This document shows positions 1-12,469 of a stretch of 64,000 bases of DNA, one piece after another (the stretch's first letter is position 1; each line of letters starts with the position of its first letter). The stretch is from Oryzias latipes (lineage: Eukaryota > Chordata > Actinopteri > Beloniformes > Adrianichthyidae), in NCBI RefSeq assembly GCF_002234675.1, contig NC_019879.2, forward strand, positions 14,078,464 through 14,142,463. Reading direction: 5' to 3'. The translations under genes and the position numbers were made by a program. The notes beneath the pieces are model-generated. The model did not search any database. It was not told where the DNA came from and saw nothing but the letters and a program-made list of their open reading frames with translations.

Positions 1-586
1 GACGTTGGGTTTTGTTTTGTCATACCCAACACATTAAGAAAGAACTCTGCCTTTTTGAATTTTGACCTTAGTCAATCATTTTCAGCAACTGCTCTACAAC
101 CACAAACCTAAGGTCTTTGATTGTCGGTTAATTTATAAAATAGATATCCAGCAGATCTGTAATATAATTCAAAAATGCATGAACAAACTTAATATGTTGT
201 GGATGGTTCCCTCACTTTTCTCACATGTCCCACAGATCTCCCAGTCTGCTCTTTCAGTTTTCTTCTTCTTCTCAAATCATAAGCTCAGTTTGAGGAAAGA
301 AACATCTGGAACAGCTTCTGCCTGTGTGACAGACACACTTGGTGAAGGGCTGTGAGTTTCTGTCTGCAGTCCTAAACTTGTGCACAGACACACACAGTTA
401 GGAGGTTTGCTTAGGTTTGAGCCTGTTACTGAGTGCATGTGTACACAACTATTGATTGTTTTCCATTCTGACACTTTAAGACACTTTCATTTAGCTTACA
501 ATACAACTTGTTTGTTGCATTGGAACTATAATGTTCTTATAAACATTTTATTTGATAAAAAAAAACAAGTAGCTCAATATATTATA
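1..586. other. No gene recognised (5' flank or first intron of the tgfbr2-like gene)
   Basis: AT-rich sequence with short open frames that resemble no protein family I know. The receptor model that starts at 2711 needs an upstream exon ending after the first base of a codon and encoding a signal peptide. I found no such exon here, so it probably lies to the left of the window. Confidence 0.5.
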
Positions 587-2280
587 CAGTCAGGACCATA
601 AATATTTGGACAGAGACACATTCTTTCTAAATTTGTTTCTGTACTTTACCAAAGTGAATTTTAAATAAAACAACTCAGATTCCATTGAAGTGCAGACTTT
701 CAGCTTTTATTCCATGGGTTGAACAAAAAGATTGCATAAAATGTGAAAAACTAAAGCATTTTTCAAACACAATCCCTTCATTTCATGGGCTTGTATGTCA
801 TTGGACAAATGAAATAACTGAAAACAAAATGGTCATTACTAATATTTGGTTGAAAACCCTTTGTTGGCAATGACAGCCTGAAGTCTTGAACTCATGGACA
901 TCACCAGATGCTGGGTTTTCTCCTTCTGAATGCTCTGCCAGGCTTTTACTGCAGCGGCTTTCAGTTGCTGTTTATCTGTGGACCTTTTGTCTGAAGTTTA
1001 GTCTTCAACAAGTGAAATGCATGCTCACTTGGGTTAAGATCGGGTGACTGACTTGGCCATTCAAGAATATTCCACTTCTTTGCTTTAATAAACTCCTGAG
1101 TTGCTTTGGCTGAATGTTTTGGGTTGTTGTCTATCTGTATTATGAAATGCCACCCAATCAGTTTGGCTGCATTCACCTGGATCTGCGCAGACAGTATGTC
1201 TCTGAACACCTCAGAATTAATTCGGCTGCTTCTGTCCTGTGTCACGTCATCAATAAACACTAGTGTCCCAGTGCCACTAGCAGCCATGCACGCCCAGACC
1301 ATCACACTGCCTCCACAGTGTTTTACTGATGATGTAGTGTGCTTTGGATCATGAGCTTCTCCACGCCTTCGCCATACTTTTCTCTTGCCATCATTCTGGT
1401 TGAGGTTGATTTTGGTTTCATCTGTCCAAAGAATGTTTTTCTGTGCTGGCTTTTTTAGATGCTTTTTTTTAGCAAAGTCCAATCTAGCCTTCCTATTCTT
1501 GAGGCTTATGAGTGGCTTGCATCTTGCAGTGTACCCTCTGTATCTACTTTCACGCAGTCTTCTTTTATGGTAGACTTGGATATTGATACGCCTACCTCCT
1601 GGAGAGTGTTGTTCACTTGTTTGGCTGTTGTGAACGGGTTCCTCTTCACCATGGAAATGATTCTGCCATCATCCACCACTGCCACGGACGTCCAGGTCTT
1701 TTTGCGTTGCTGAGTTCACCAGTGCTTTCTTTCTTTCTCAGGATGTACCACACTGTTGATTCTGCCACTCCTAATACTGTAGCAATTTCTGGCATGTTTT
1801 TTTTTTTGTGTTTTCTCAGCTTAATGATGGCTCCTTTCACCTGCATGGAGAGCTCCTTTGACCGCACGTTGTCTGTTCACAGCAAAATCTTCCAAATGCA
1901 AGCACGAGTCCTTTAATCAACTCCAGGCCTTTTATCTGCTTCACTCATAATGACATAACAAGGGAATTGCCCACACCTGCCCATGCAATAGCATGGAAGT
2001 CAATTGTCCAATTACTTGCGAGCCCATGAAATGAAGGGATTGTGTTTTTTATTTTTTATTTTGGGACCCTTGTGTGTCGTTTTTATTAAGGGATTGTGTT
2101 TAATAGATGCTTTAGTTTTTCACATTTTAATGCAATCTTTTTATCCAACCCATGGAATAAAAGCTGAAAGTCTGCACTTCAATGGCATCTGTGTTATTTT
2201 ATTTAAAATTCACTGTGGTAATGTACAGAAACAAAATTAGAAAGAATGTGCCTCTGTCCAAATATTTATGGTCCTGACTG
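587..2280 (-). mobile_element. Tc1-like DNA transposon, decayed
   Basis: The ends are long inverted repeats of roughly 200 bp (CAGTCAGGACCATAAATA at each end, reading inward), bounded by TA on both sides (585-586 and 2281-2282), the usual Tc1/mariner target duplication. The transposase reads on the minus strand in two pieces. 1646-1867 carries an N-terminal helix-turn-helix with a GRP-type motif (RPGRP). 961-1482 carries the catalytic part with WTDE, QIDNNPKH and SPDLNPSEH, so the three DDE acidic residues are still visible. The two parts are in different frames with a gap between them, so no full transposase is encoded. It sits upstream of the first recognised tgfbr2 exon, probably in intron 1. 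Confidence 0.93.
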
Positions 2281-2710
2281 TATATGTAATATTATAATAT
2301 TTCAATGAGTGCTTTGATCTCATTTTGATTTGTGTTCCATCTGGGTGGAATTAAGCTTTTTGGAGCAAGAATTGACACACTAACACACACACACTTTTTT
2401 CACATCACATAAACACACATAAATAAGGGCTCGTTGGTTTTCAAGCCTTGAGCATTTTACCCTCTACTTATTTGTTTTTGGATTATGTGCTCCAAAGAAA
2501 ACATCAAATTTGGCTTGGAGCATACCAGAGTCAATGAAGCTACTTAAAAAAACAACCCTGCATTGTTATACTTGTATCATATCATTATTTTTACACAGTG
2601 CAGATGGTGTTTTTCTTTTAACTCTTTTTAAGGAATTTTCTTTATGCTTGGAGGGAGATTTTTCAAAGCCACGTATCTCATGTGAGCCTCTTCTGTCTCC
2701 CATCCTTCAG
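2281..2710. other. Probable intron 1 of the tgfbr2-like gene
   Basis: No recognisable feature apart from a pyrimidine-rich acceptor ending CCTTCAG at 2710, immediately before the first exon I can support. Confidence 0.5.
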
Positions 2711-5700
2711 GTCTCCTGGTTGTTGTCGAGCCCTTCGGCAGCCTAAGAGCCAACGTGTGTAAATGGTGTTTACCATCCACTCCAGTTTGCAAAGACAACA
2801 TCTGCCTCAGCAACTGTAACCTGTCCTCCTACTGTTCCTTCACAGAGGAGATCTGCATCGCCATATGGTTGGACTTCTAATGTTTTACAAAGCACTTCTG
2901 TTCCTGATGCTAAAATATTATTATAATCGAACCCTCCAAAAGTTCCTTGGAGTCTTTCTTTGTCACATTTGGGAGTGTTTCATGTAGAAATCATTGTCAT
3001 AGTTCATTTGGTTACTCTTTGTATTTGTGTTTATTGAGGCTGATTTTGTGGCATTTACAGTCTTTTTTGTGCAGTTGTGGTTTTTGTATGACTTCACATT
3101 CCTCTTGTTTTCCATCCTTCTGAAGTTTAATGTGTGTGTCTTTGTGTGTGTATCTTTGTGGTTAAACTGCATGCATACACATTCAATTCCAGTGTGCTTA
3201 CGCCATAATCCCTCTCTTAAGACAAGGAAAAATCCTATTTATTTTTCTACATAAGAGAGCTATAAAACATGAAAAATGATATTTTCTTACTTACTTTTTG
3301 ACAGCTGGCTTTAATCAGTTGGTAAAAGAAAATGACAAGTTTGAAAAAAATATTCCTTTTACTCACGCTGGATGAAAGGCTTCACTTCATTTCTAATGTT
3401 TCAGAGAGAATTTGAAGCCTTGATATCATTCTTAAGAGCAGATTTTCTTCTGATTGGTTCCTTTGTTTGGACAACAGTCCTGACTGGGACCCCCCCCCAA
3501 AAAAACCCCAACCACTTCTCATTTCCTGTTTATGTCAGCCTGCCTACCCTCCCAACTTTCTGCAGGAAACCAGAGATAAAAAGGAAGAAAAACAGAGGGC
3601 AATAGTGGTTTACTCCCGCATAACTCAGAGACACGGAGTATGTCCTGCAGCCCACCAGTATCCCATCACGCAGCCACTGGGGCTGTAAAGACATCTTACT
3701 CTCAAGCAACCCCCACACACAATCACCCACATCTTTAAGAGGAACTTTAGGTTTTTAGACTTTTTGGCAACACTAAAAATCTGCCTTTGTATGAATGTTT
3801 TTACTGCCATCTTTATTCAAATGTCTTCCTGCTTTAATATCTTGAAGGAAACATCATGTCACAAAGATTCAACCTTAAATATTTTTTTATACTCGGTTCT
3901 TGTGTTTTGTTGGTAATGTAACTGTTTTAACTTATTTTATACTCAATTTGTTCTCTCATTTTGGTGTTTTCGAATGAGACCAATCCTTCTCTCTAGAAAT
4001 CTTTTTTTTTGTTTGTTTCCCTCCCCCACATTTTTGTAGTCATTATTTGCAAACATGTGCAGAAACAGATATTTTATCTCATGCTACAGGGTTTCTTTTA
4101 GAATCTTTACTCTTGGTTTTGCAATCCTGTAGTGCCTTCAGACCCACTTGGTCCTTTGAGATGCAATACACTTTGTAGTCTAACCTGCACACAAAAAGAT
4201 CTAACGGACAGAAATCTCCAAAGTTTGGACATCCAAGTTCAGTGGTTTCTATGTAATGTGAGGAAGTCTCATCTGTTTTATGACAAACATTTCCTGGATG
4301 TAAAGAACAGAAACCTTAAGGTTTAGTGACCAACAAAAAACACTGCTTTACCTTATCCTGCTTTCTGTTCCTCTGATCCACAATGACCTGGTGATCAATC
4401 TTCTCCAGTAGGTCAAGACTACAACTTGCAATACACACTCTGCATGTGTACATAAATGTGTGGTTTCTATCGGTTTGTGTGGAACTTGGGAAATTGGGTA
4501 ATTGTGGTAAATGAGGGTAATTGAATTGAAGGTATTAAAAATGTCGCTGTGCTGTTCTCCTTTTACAACCTTAACCTATTAGCTGGCTTTGAAGGAATAC
4601 TCAAATGGAGCAATAGTTTAATAGAGCTGTTAAAGCAGTATCACTACAAATGGCATTCATGGCCAAATTTTTCAAAATCTTTGGAACATTTGTGGGATTT
4701 TTAGTGTCTTTCAATGCATCTCAGAGCCTCTGGTCAGACCCAGTGCAGTAGAACCACAGACATGATGACAGAACCTTAAAAGTATATTTTAAATAATATA
4801 ATATTAAATATAGAGAAATCTCACAAAAAATGAACCACGGCAAAAACCAAAACATAGCATTTTAAATGTTTTTGTTTTAAATGCTGATCTTCTCATATCT
4901 CTGATGTGATAATGAGATCACAAAAACACTTTATCTGCTGTGAGCTCTGCCCTGATTATCATGATAATTTCTGCTGTTCCAGGAGGAAGACCAATGAAAC
5001 GATGACAGTGCACACGATGTGTCACCATCCGAATCTGCCGCTGGAAGGCATCAACCCTCGCCTGTTATTGAATTTTACCTCCAGAGAGTGTCACATGCTC
5101 CCACAGCCGGCAGATGAGGGTGTGATGATGGTCTGTGGCTGTCAGGGCGAACAGGAATGCAACGACAAACTCATCTTTGACAAGGGAGTCAGTGGTGAGC
5201 GTGTGCTAAAGGAAGCAGGGGGGAAATGTAATGGATTGGATGGATCTGCACACCCACAGATGCTTTGATTCTTTTAGAGAATTGTTTTTCCACTTTTTCT
5301 CAGTAAAAATGGATAGAGAACACATTTCCTTTCCTACCTCAGGTTTCTCCAGGCTGCACAGTAAAGATGTGATCCCGGTGGTCATCGTCAGCTTGGTGCC
5401 TCCTCTTCTGGTTGCCATGGTCGCCACTGCTGTCTTCTACTCCTACAGAATGCGCCGGCCTGACAAACCAGGGCCTGCTTCTCGATCTGATTGGCCCACA
5501 AAGCGCTCCCCTGAACTCTACCAAGTTTTGGATCATCCACGTGGAGAAGCAGGAGGTGGTGTGGTGGTTCTTGGAGTTGAACCAGTGATCAATAACACCA
5601 AAGGCAGATGTCCAAATAAAATCACCGTCGGTAAGAGGATAGCTGAGCTGCTCCCCATCAAGCTGGAGGACGTGGTGGGCAGGGGGCGCTTTGCTGAGGT

Positions 5701-8700
5701 CTGGAGGGCTCGCCTGCTGCAGAGCGACATGGGTGGAGTTAACAGTTACGAAACTGTGGCAGTAAAGGTGTTTCCCAATGTGGAGTATGCCTCATGGAGA
5801 AATGAGTGCTCCATCCTATCTGACCCTACACTTCAACACGAAAACTTGGTTCAGTTCCTGGCAGCTGAAGAAAGAAGCCTGCCAAGCGACACTCTCAGGA
5901 CTTACTGGATAGTTTTGGCCCATTACAGCCTTGGAAATATGCAGGACCACCTCACAGCAAATACTCTAAGCTGGGAGGAGCTTGTTTCCTTAGCAAGTAG
6001 CATAGCTAACGGGTTAGCTCACTTACACAGTGAAACAAAGCTGAATGGAGCACCAAAGGTAAGCTCAGCTTAGCATATGGTGTATTTGTATCCATTTTTC
6101 TTTGGTCAGTTTGAACAAACATAACAGTGTTTTCTTTTCTTATTTTTCCATCCCAAATACATTTTCCATACTTATTTTTTTTTTACTTTCCTTCGCCAAA
6201 GGTTCCTGTTGCTCACAGAGACCTGAAGAGTAGCAACATTTTGATAAAGAACAGGAAGCAGTGTGTGCTGTGTGACTTTGGTCTGGCATTAAGGCTGGAC
6301 ATCTCCCTCACAGTTGATGACTACGCCAACAGCGGACAGGTAAGCCGCACACCCTAAACCGGGACTTCCCGACCCTGGTCCTCAAGATCTGTACCTCTCT
6401 GCCTGTTTTCCAGCTGTCCATGCATGCCTTGTTCCTTATTACCTGGATCAACTGTGTTCGGTTAGACAAAACAGACAAACTCCTGATTCAAGCTAATGTA
6501 CAGGTGGAGGGAGAAGAGGAAAACTGCAGGGTGGTGGACCTTGAGGACAGGACTAGGTAGTTGTAGGAGAAACCAAGATGTTAAAAGTCCCACTCAGATC
6601 ATCTTTCGATCTATTTTCAAAGCTTTTCCAGTGGTCTTTTAATTATGATTACGCCATTTCAGCTAAAATAAAACCTGTGGCGTTTTGTAGGACATAGTTT
6701 CTGCAGAGTAGCAGTAGGTAAATAGAAATTAGCTTCGGACTTGTAACTGGGACTATTTGTGCAGAGTAAGCATGCCCCCATTTGTCTGCAAGTGAACACA
6801 TCAGAATGGAGCTGAGCAGGGAGCTTGTGATTTGTTGCTTCTACGTTACACCTTCAAGCTTTTGCAACGATTTCAATAAAGAAATAGTTAGAAATCCAAT
6901 TTTAAGCTTAATTATCTTTTTATATGTCCTCCATCATGAGAAAATGCCACAGGAACATGTTAAAAACACCAAAACATGATTTTCATTGGAGTGCCTCTAT
7001 AAACCTTTACTGTTTCTACTTAAGTTAAACTGCACCCCAGTTCCCCTTTTCACCAAAAAACTTAAGTTTAAATAAAAAATAATCCTATGGCCCAATGTTA
7101 GACTTTACTTTCCAATTTTTATTAATCTCTTAGCTATTCATGTCAGCTCTGACATCCTGTCCCATTTCATGGCATGGAAGTTGAAATCAGGTTTTTAATG
7201 TGTGGAGCCGTCAAGCTCAACCTGCAGACTCACCTATGCTTACTGAGCAGCTCCACTACTGCTGATCTACCAGAGCAGGGGTGTCAAACTCATTTTCATC
7301 AAGGGCCACATCAGTTATATCCGGCCCTTTGAGGACAGCCATAGTGGCTGTCCTCAAAGGGCCGGATATAACTTATAAATGTAACTAAATATAGTGAAAA
7401 ATAAATGTAACTACCGTATTATTAATTTTAAGTAAGTTGTTATTTATTTATTATACATTTTTAAAGTGACAATTGCAGTTGCATAGAAAACATATGTTTG
7501 CTTGTTACTCTAGCATAAATCCTTTTAAATTTGATTCTGGGTTATATGGACAGTGTTTAAGTCCTAATGTATAGTTGCCCAATCCGATATTTCAAGCACG
7601 ATTCCCCCTAGATATGAATAAATACACACCAATTTTTATTTTTTATTTCAAGGAATTAAAAACTTTATTGCTCTCACCTTGAGTTTGACTCATGTGTACT
7701 AGGGTGAAAGGCTCACAGGTTTAGACCTCTAACCATGAGACCATGATTACACCCAAAATATGCTATGCTTTGGAATAAAACATATTTTAGAGTTTAAAAA
7801 GGTTTTTTCACATTACTGACAGGAAACCTCTGAACGCCTTCTTCCTAAATAAACCAGCACATGTCATCTGAACCATCCTCTCAGTACATTTCAACTGAAA
7901 TAACTGATATGTATATATTTTGTTCAAAATGCAACAAATCAACGTTTTTTAGCCACTACCTGAACAATAATTCATGTCCAAATACAGCAATCATTTCCAA
8001 TTGCCTAAAGAGAATAGTACTCTGGCATTTTTACAGCACACCAAATGTACCTTATAAGCAAAGATTGTTGGTTTACTTTATGGTATTTATCTGGTATGAC
8101 TTGTTCTTACAAAATAAGAAGAAGAATTGTGGATGTGGATCATAAACAGTCTTTGCTTCATGACATTTTTCCCATTTTTTGGTGTGAACTTTCTCTTTAA
8201 GGTGGGAACAGCTCGTTACATGGCTCCTGAGGTGCTGGAGTCCAGGGTGAACCTGGAGGACCTGGAAGCTTTCAAACAGATGGATATCTACTCCATGGCT
8301 CTGGTCCTTTGGGAGATGGCCTCCCGCTGTGATGTTATTGAAGGTAAAAGATCTTATGTGTTTCTCTAATTAAAGAAAGGGAAAACATTTTTGGTCTACT
8401 TTAGATGACAGAAGATTCAGGCCTACATGCTCGGAGTCCATCTGACTCGTAATTCCAGGTTATTAGCTTCAGTCATCAAAGAGTTCTTTTGGTACTTAGT
8501 TTCATCACTTTCTGTAGTTGCTATGAAAAAAAAAGAGATCATCAGATACCCGCTAAAGATTTTATAATAGATGGAATTGTCAAAAAGGTCTTGCAGATAT
8601 TTGTTTTGTCGGTGCAGAGGTGAAGGCCTACCAGCCGGCTTTTGGCTCCAAGGTCTGTGAGCAGCCCTGTGTGGACAGCATGAGGGACCTGGTGCTGAGG

Positions 8701-11700
8701 GACCGAGGACGACCTGACATCCCCTCAGCATGGACGCAGCACCAGGTCTGATACAATCTGGGAGGGAAGTTCTGGATGAGTTCAGAGATTCTCGAACATG
8801 TTCACTGTGAGGACTGTTTCCCATCATAGTTTTTCAACTTTAAAAGAGAAAAAGTTAGAAAACCAGAGAGATAAAACTTATACCACAAAGCCAAACAAAG
8901 TAGACCAAAAGTAATAAATAAAACAAAAATAAACATTAAAGGATAGATGTCTGTCACAAAGCATCTACGTCAGGGGTCTCAAACTCAACTTACCTGGGGG
9001 CCACTGAAGGCAGGGTCTAGCTGAGCGAGGGCCGCAACTTCAACACACACACACACGCAACTAGTGTGTGTGTGTCTGAGAGCCAATAAATTTGTATGGA
9101 ACATGTACTATACTATTACCTATACTCTATTATTAACTGTTTTCTGTACAAAATGTACTTATAAAACTCTAATTCAAATAAAATAAAATACATAAATAAA
9201 AAATCAATGAGTAAATAAATCAGTAATACATTAATGTTCATTCAGTCTTCTATATCTGCTGTTTTCTAATTTAAACGCCCCTATTAACACAGTTCAGTTA
9301 ACACTGTTGAGTTATAACTATTAAACACCAAAGAAGACTCAAATTCTACAGTTCTGTTACCTCCATCAATGGGTTCATCAGAACACGGTTCTCTTGTCTT
9401 CTTCTTACTGCTGGACACTTGGCAGCACTTCCTCCCAAACAGCTGAGACCCTCAGTGTGGATGAAGATGATTGACAGTAAATCTGGACTGGACTTGAACT
9501 TATTGAAATTTAAGGTGGAGAAGTCAGAGAGTATGTGCTCCTTTGAGTCTGTGTTGAATATATATATATATATTTTTAAGTTTACTTTTTAAACCACAAA
9601 TCAGTAAAGGAGAAACAAAATTCAGAAACCATTTTTGGATTTTCTATCTTATGACTTTTTGCACAGTTAAACCCCGATCAGCAGTTATTGTACAGCAGCC
9701 AGTAATCAACTCCTACATTTTCATAGTTGAATTCAAACCGTAGTTTGTAAAAAAACGGGTGCTGTTCATTGGAGGTCAAAACAATCATTACTAATACCTG
9801 GGATCAGAGAAAAGTTCAAAAACGGATGGAAATTCATGTTGGCGACACCAAATAAGTGCAGCCAAGATGCACAATAAGCATGTTTGAGATCACCCAGGTG
9901 GACGCAACGCTGCAACATTTTTGCTCACCTGTCAATCATCACAAAAGTATCACCAGAAAGGGGCAGAGCAAGGGCCCAACCTGAGCAAACACAGCTGGAA
10001 ATTTAGTACTGCACTGACTGCAAGCCGGCAAATGACTACAAAACATATTGCATTATGGGAAATGGGTCCTGACGGTTTCTGTAGTTGATGATCAATTAAA
10101 ATAATTTTAAATACCTATTGATTAAAAAAAGGCTACATAGATTACAAAACATTCAAATAAATATAAAACATATATAAACACAGATCATACTAAGGGGGAG
10201 AGGCATACTAAAACTAAATTGAATATTAAGGACCACCTCCTGTTCTTCTTCAGTGTCGCTGCAGCTTCGCCTTCATCCCCTGCCCCCACCCCCCCCTACA
10301 CACACACACCCCTGGCAGTGTTGCGAGATTGGGCGGTTTTCTGCCCAATTGGGCGGTTTTGGTTCTAAATTTGCGGGTAAAAATGGCTTTGGGCGGGTAT
10401 GCATAATTTGGGCGGTTTTAGGGTCGGTTCGGCGGGTTTTTCCCCTCATGAATATATAATAACGAACTACGTTAGGCTGTGTGCCTGTTGGAGTCTTATG
10501 TGCTGAAGCTCCGTGTACGCACCAGGCAGAGACGATAATGGGCTCTGTCATTAGAACCTGTTGGGGGTGTGCAACGCCCCTCCTCTTAGAAATTGTGTTC
10601 TTTAAAGGATGATATCGCGGTCGCGTGTGGGCGGAGCTAAGGTTATGGTCTGATCGCTGCATGGAGCGATGTCTGTTTATATCAATGCATGGTAGACACA
10701 GAGAATGTGGAGAGATCAAGTTTATTATTTTGAAGAGTTCTATTTGGTAATCATGTTTCCATGTTTGAGTTCATAAAATCATCACAGAGAAAGTCTCTGC
10801 TTCAACTTCCGTAGTGAAAGCTGCGTCTTAATCTGACGCCCGTGTTTCCATCTCTGACAGAGTCTGAAGCCAAAGCTACGGTGGCCCAGAAGGGTCACAA
10901 CACATTAACTTTATACACAACACACCAACTTTACACACAACACATTAACTTTATACACAACACATTAACTTTACACAGAACACATTAACTTAACACACAA
11001 CACATTAACTTAACACACAACACAATAACTCACAACACATTAACTCACAACACAACACAATAACTCACAACACAACACATTAACTCACAACACAACACAA
11101 TAACTCACAACACAACACATTAACTCACAACACAACACATTAACTCATGGCCCAGAAGGGTCACAACACAACACATTAACTTACCTCACAACACATTAAC
11201 TCACAACGGAAGTAAAGCAGCAATTGAAGTGCTTTTATTCTGAAATTTCTACTGGGCTGAGCAGCTAACTACCTAACAGAAAGTAATGTCACAGTGAGCT
11301 GTGGAGGGAGCATGTTATTGCTACAAGAGAAGCTAGCAGCAGTGTTGCCAGAAACTTTGTCTTTACTACGGTTCTCCTTCCTCTAAACACACACAATATG
11401 AACACACACTCCTCCCTCCGCTCTGACACCCCCTCTGTCGCTGCACACGCGCTCCTCTCCTCTCCTTTTTTCCGCTCCGTCCTGAGTGTGCGTGTGTGTT
11501 GGGGACTGCATGTGCCTGTGTGAGAGGACGGAGCGGAAAAAAGGAGAGGAGAGGAGCGCGCGTGCAGCTCCCTCCACAGCTCACTGTGACATTACTTTCT
11601 GTTAGGTAGTTAGCTGCTCAGCCCAGTAGAAATTTCTGAATAAAAGCACCTCAATTGCTGCTTTACTTCCGTTGTGAGTTAATGTGTTGTGAGGTAAGTT

Positions 11701-12390
11701 AATGTGTTGTGTTGTGACCCTTCTGGGCCATGAGTTAATGTGTTGTGTTGTGAGTTAATGTGTTGTGTTGTGAGTTATTGTGTTGTGTTGTGAGTTAATG
11801 TGTTGTGTTGTGACTTATTGTGTTGTGTTGTGAGTTAATGTGTTGTGTTGTGAGTTATTGTGTTGTGTTGTGAGTTAATGTGTTGTGTTGTGAGTTATTG
11901 TGTTGTGTTGTGAGTTAATGTGTTGTGTGTTAAGTTAATGTGTTGTGTGTAAAGTTAATGTGTTGTGTGTAAAGTTAATCTGTTGTGTGTAAAGTTAGTG
12001 TGTTGTGTGTAAAGTTAGTGTGTTGTGTGTAAAGTTAGTGTGTTGTGTGTAAAGTTAATGTGTTGTGTGTAAAGTTAGTGTGTTGTGTATAAAGTTAATG
12101 TGTTGTGTTGTGACCCTTCTGGGCCACCGTACAAAGCCCCTCCCCCGCCTCTCTACCTGTTCACCTGTTCACACCCTCTGCAGCTGAGAGTTGTTTTCCC
12201 CTGCGCTCCTCAGTCTGTTCTACACAGAGAGCGCAAAATACGGTCATCATAGCAGCAGGTTGACACGATAGTTGGGGCGCTCCAGCACAGCACAAAGATG
12301 AAAACGCCGCACGCAGGTTATAGCGGGGATAGAGCGGGTTAAGAAAATGAACGGAAGGCGGTCCACTGAAGAAATATTAAATACTTTACT

Positions 12391-12469
<79 letters not shown>

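Noticed and set aside
10273..10719. 148-codon minus-strand frame
   Set aside because: Low-complexity Pro/Thr and Gly text, no family motif, located in a non-autonomous hAT element.
10879..11200. Regular repeats that could be taken for a CRISPR array
   Set aside because: No spacers of uniform length; units are contiguous, vary by a few bases, and are mirrored downstream as part of a foldback element in a vertebrate genome.
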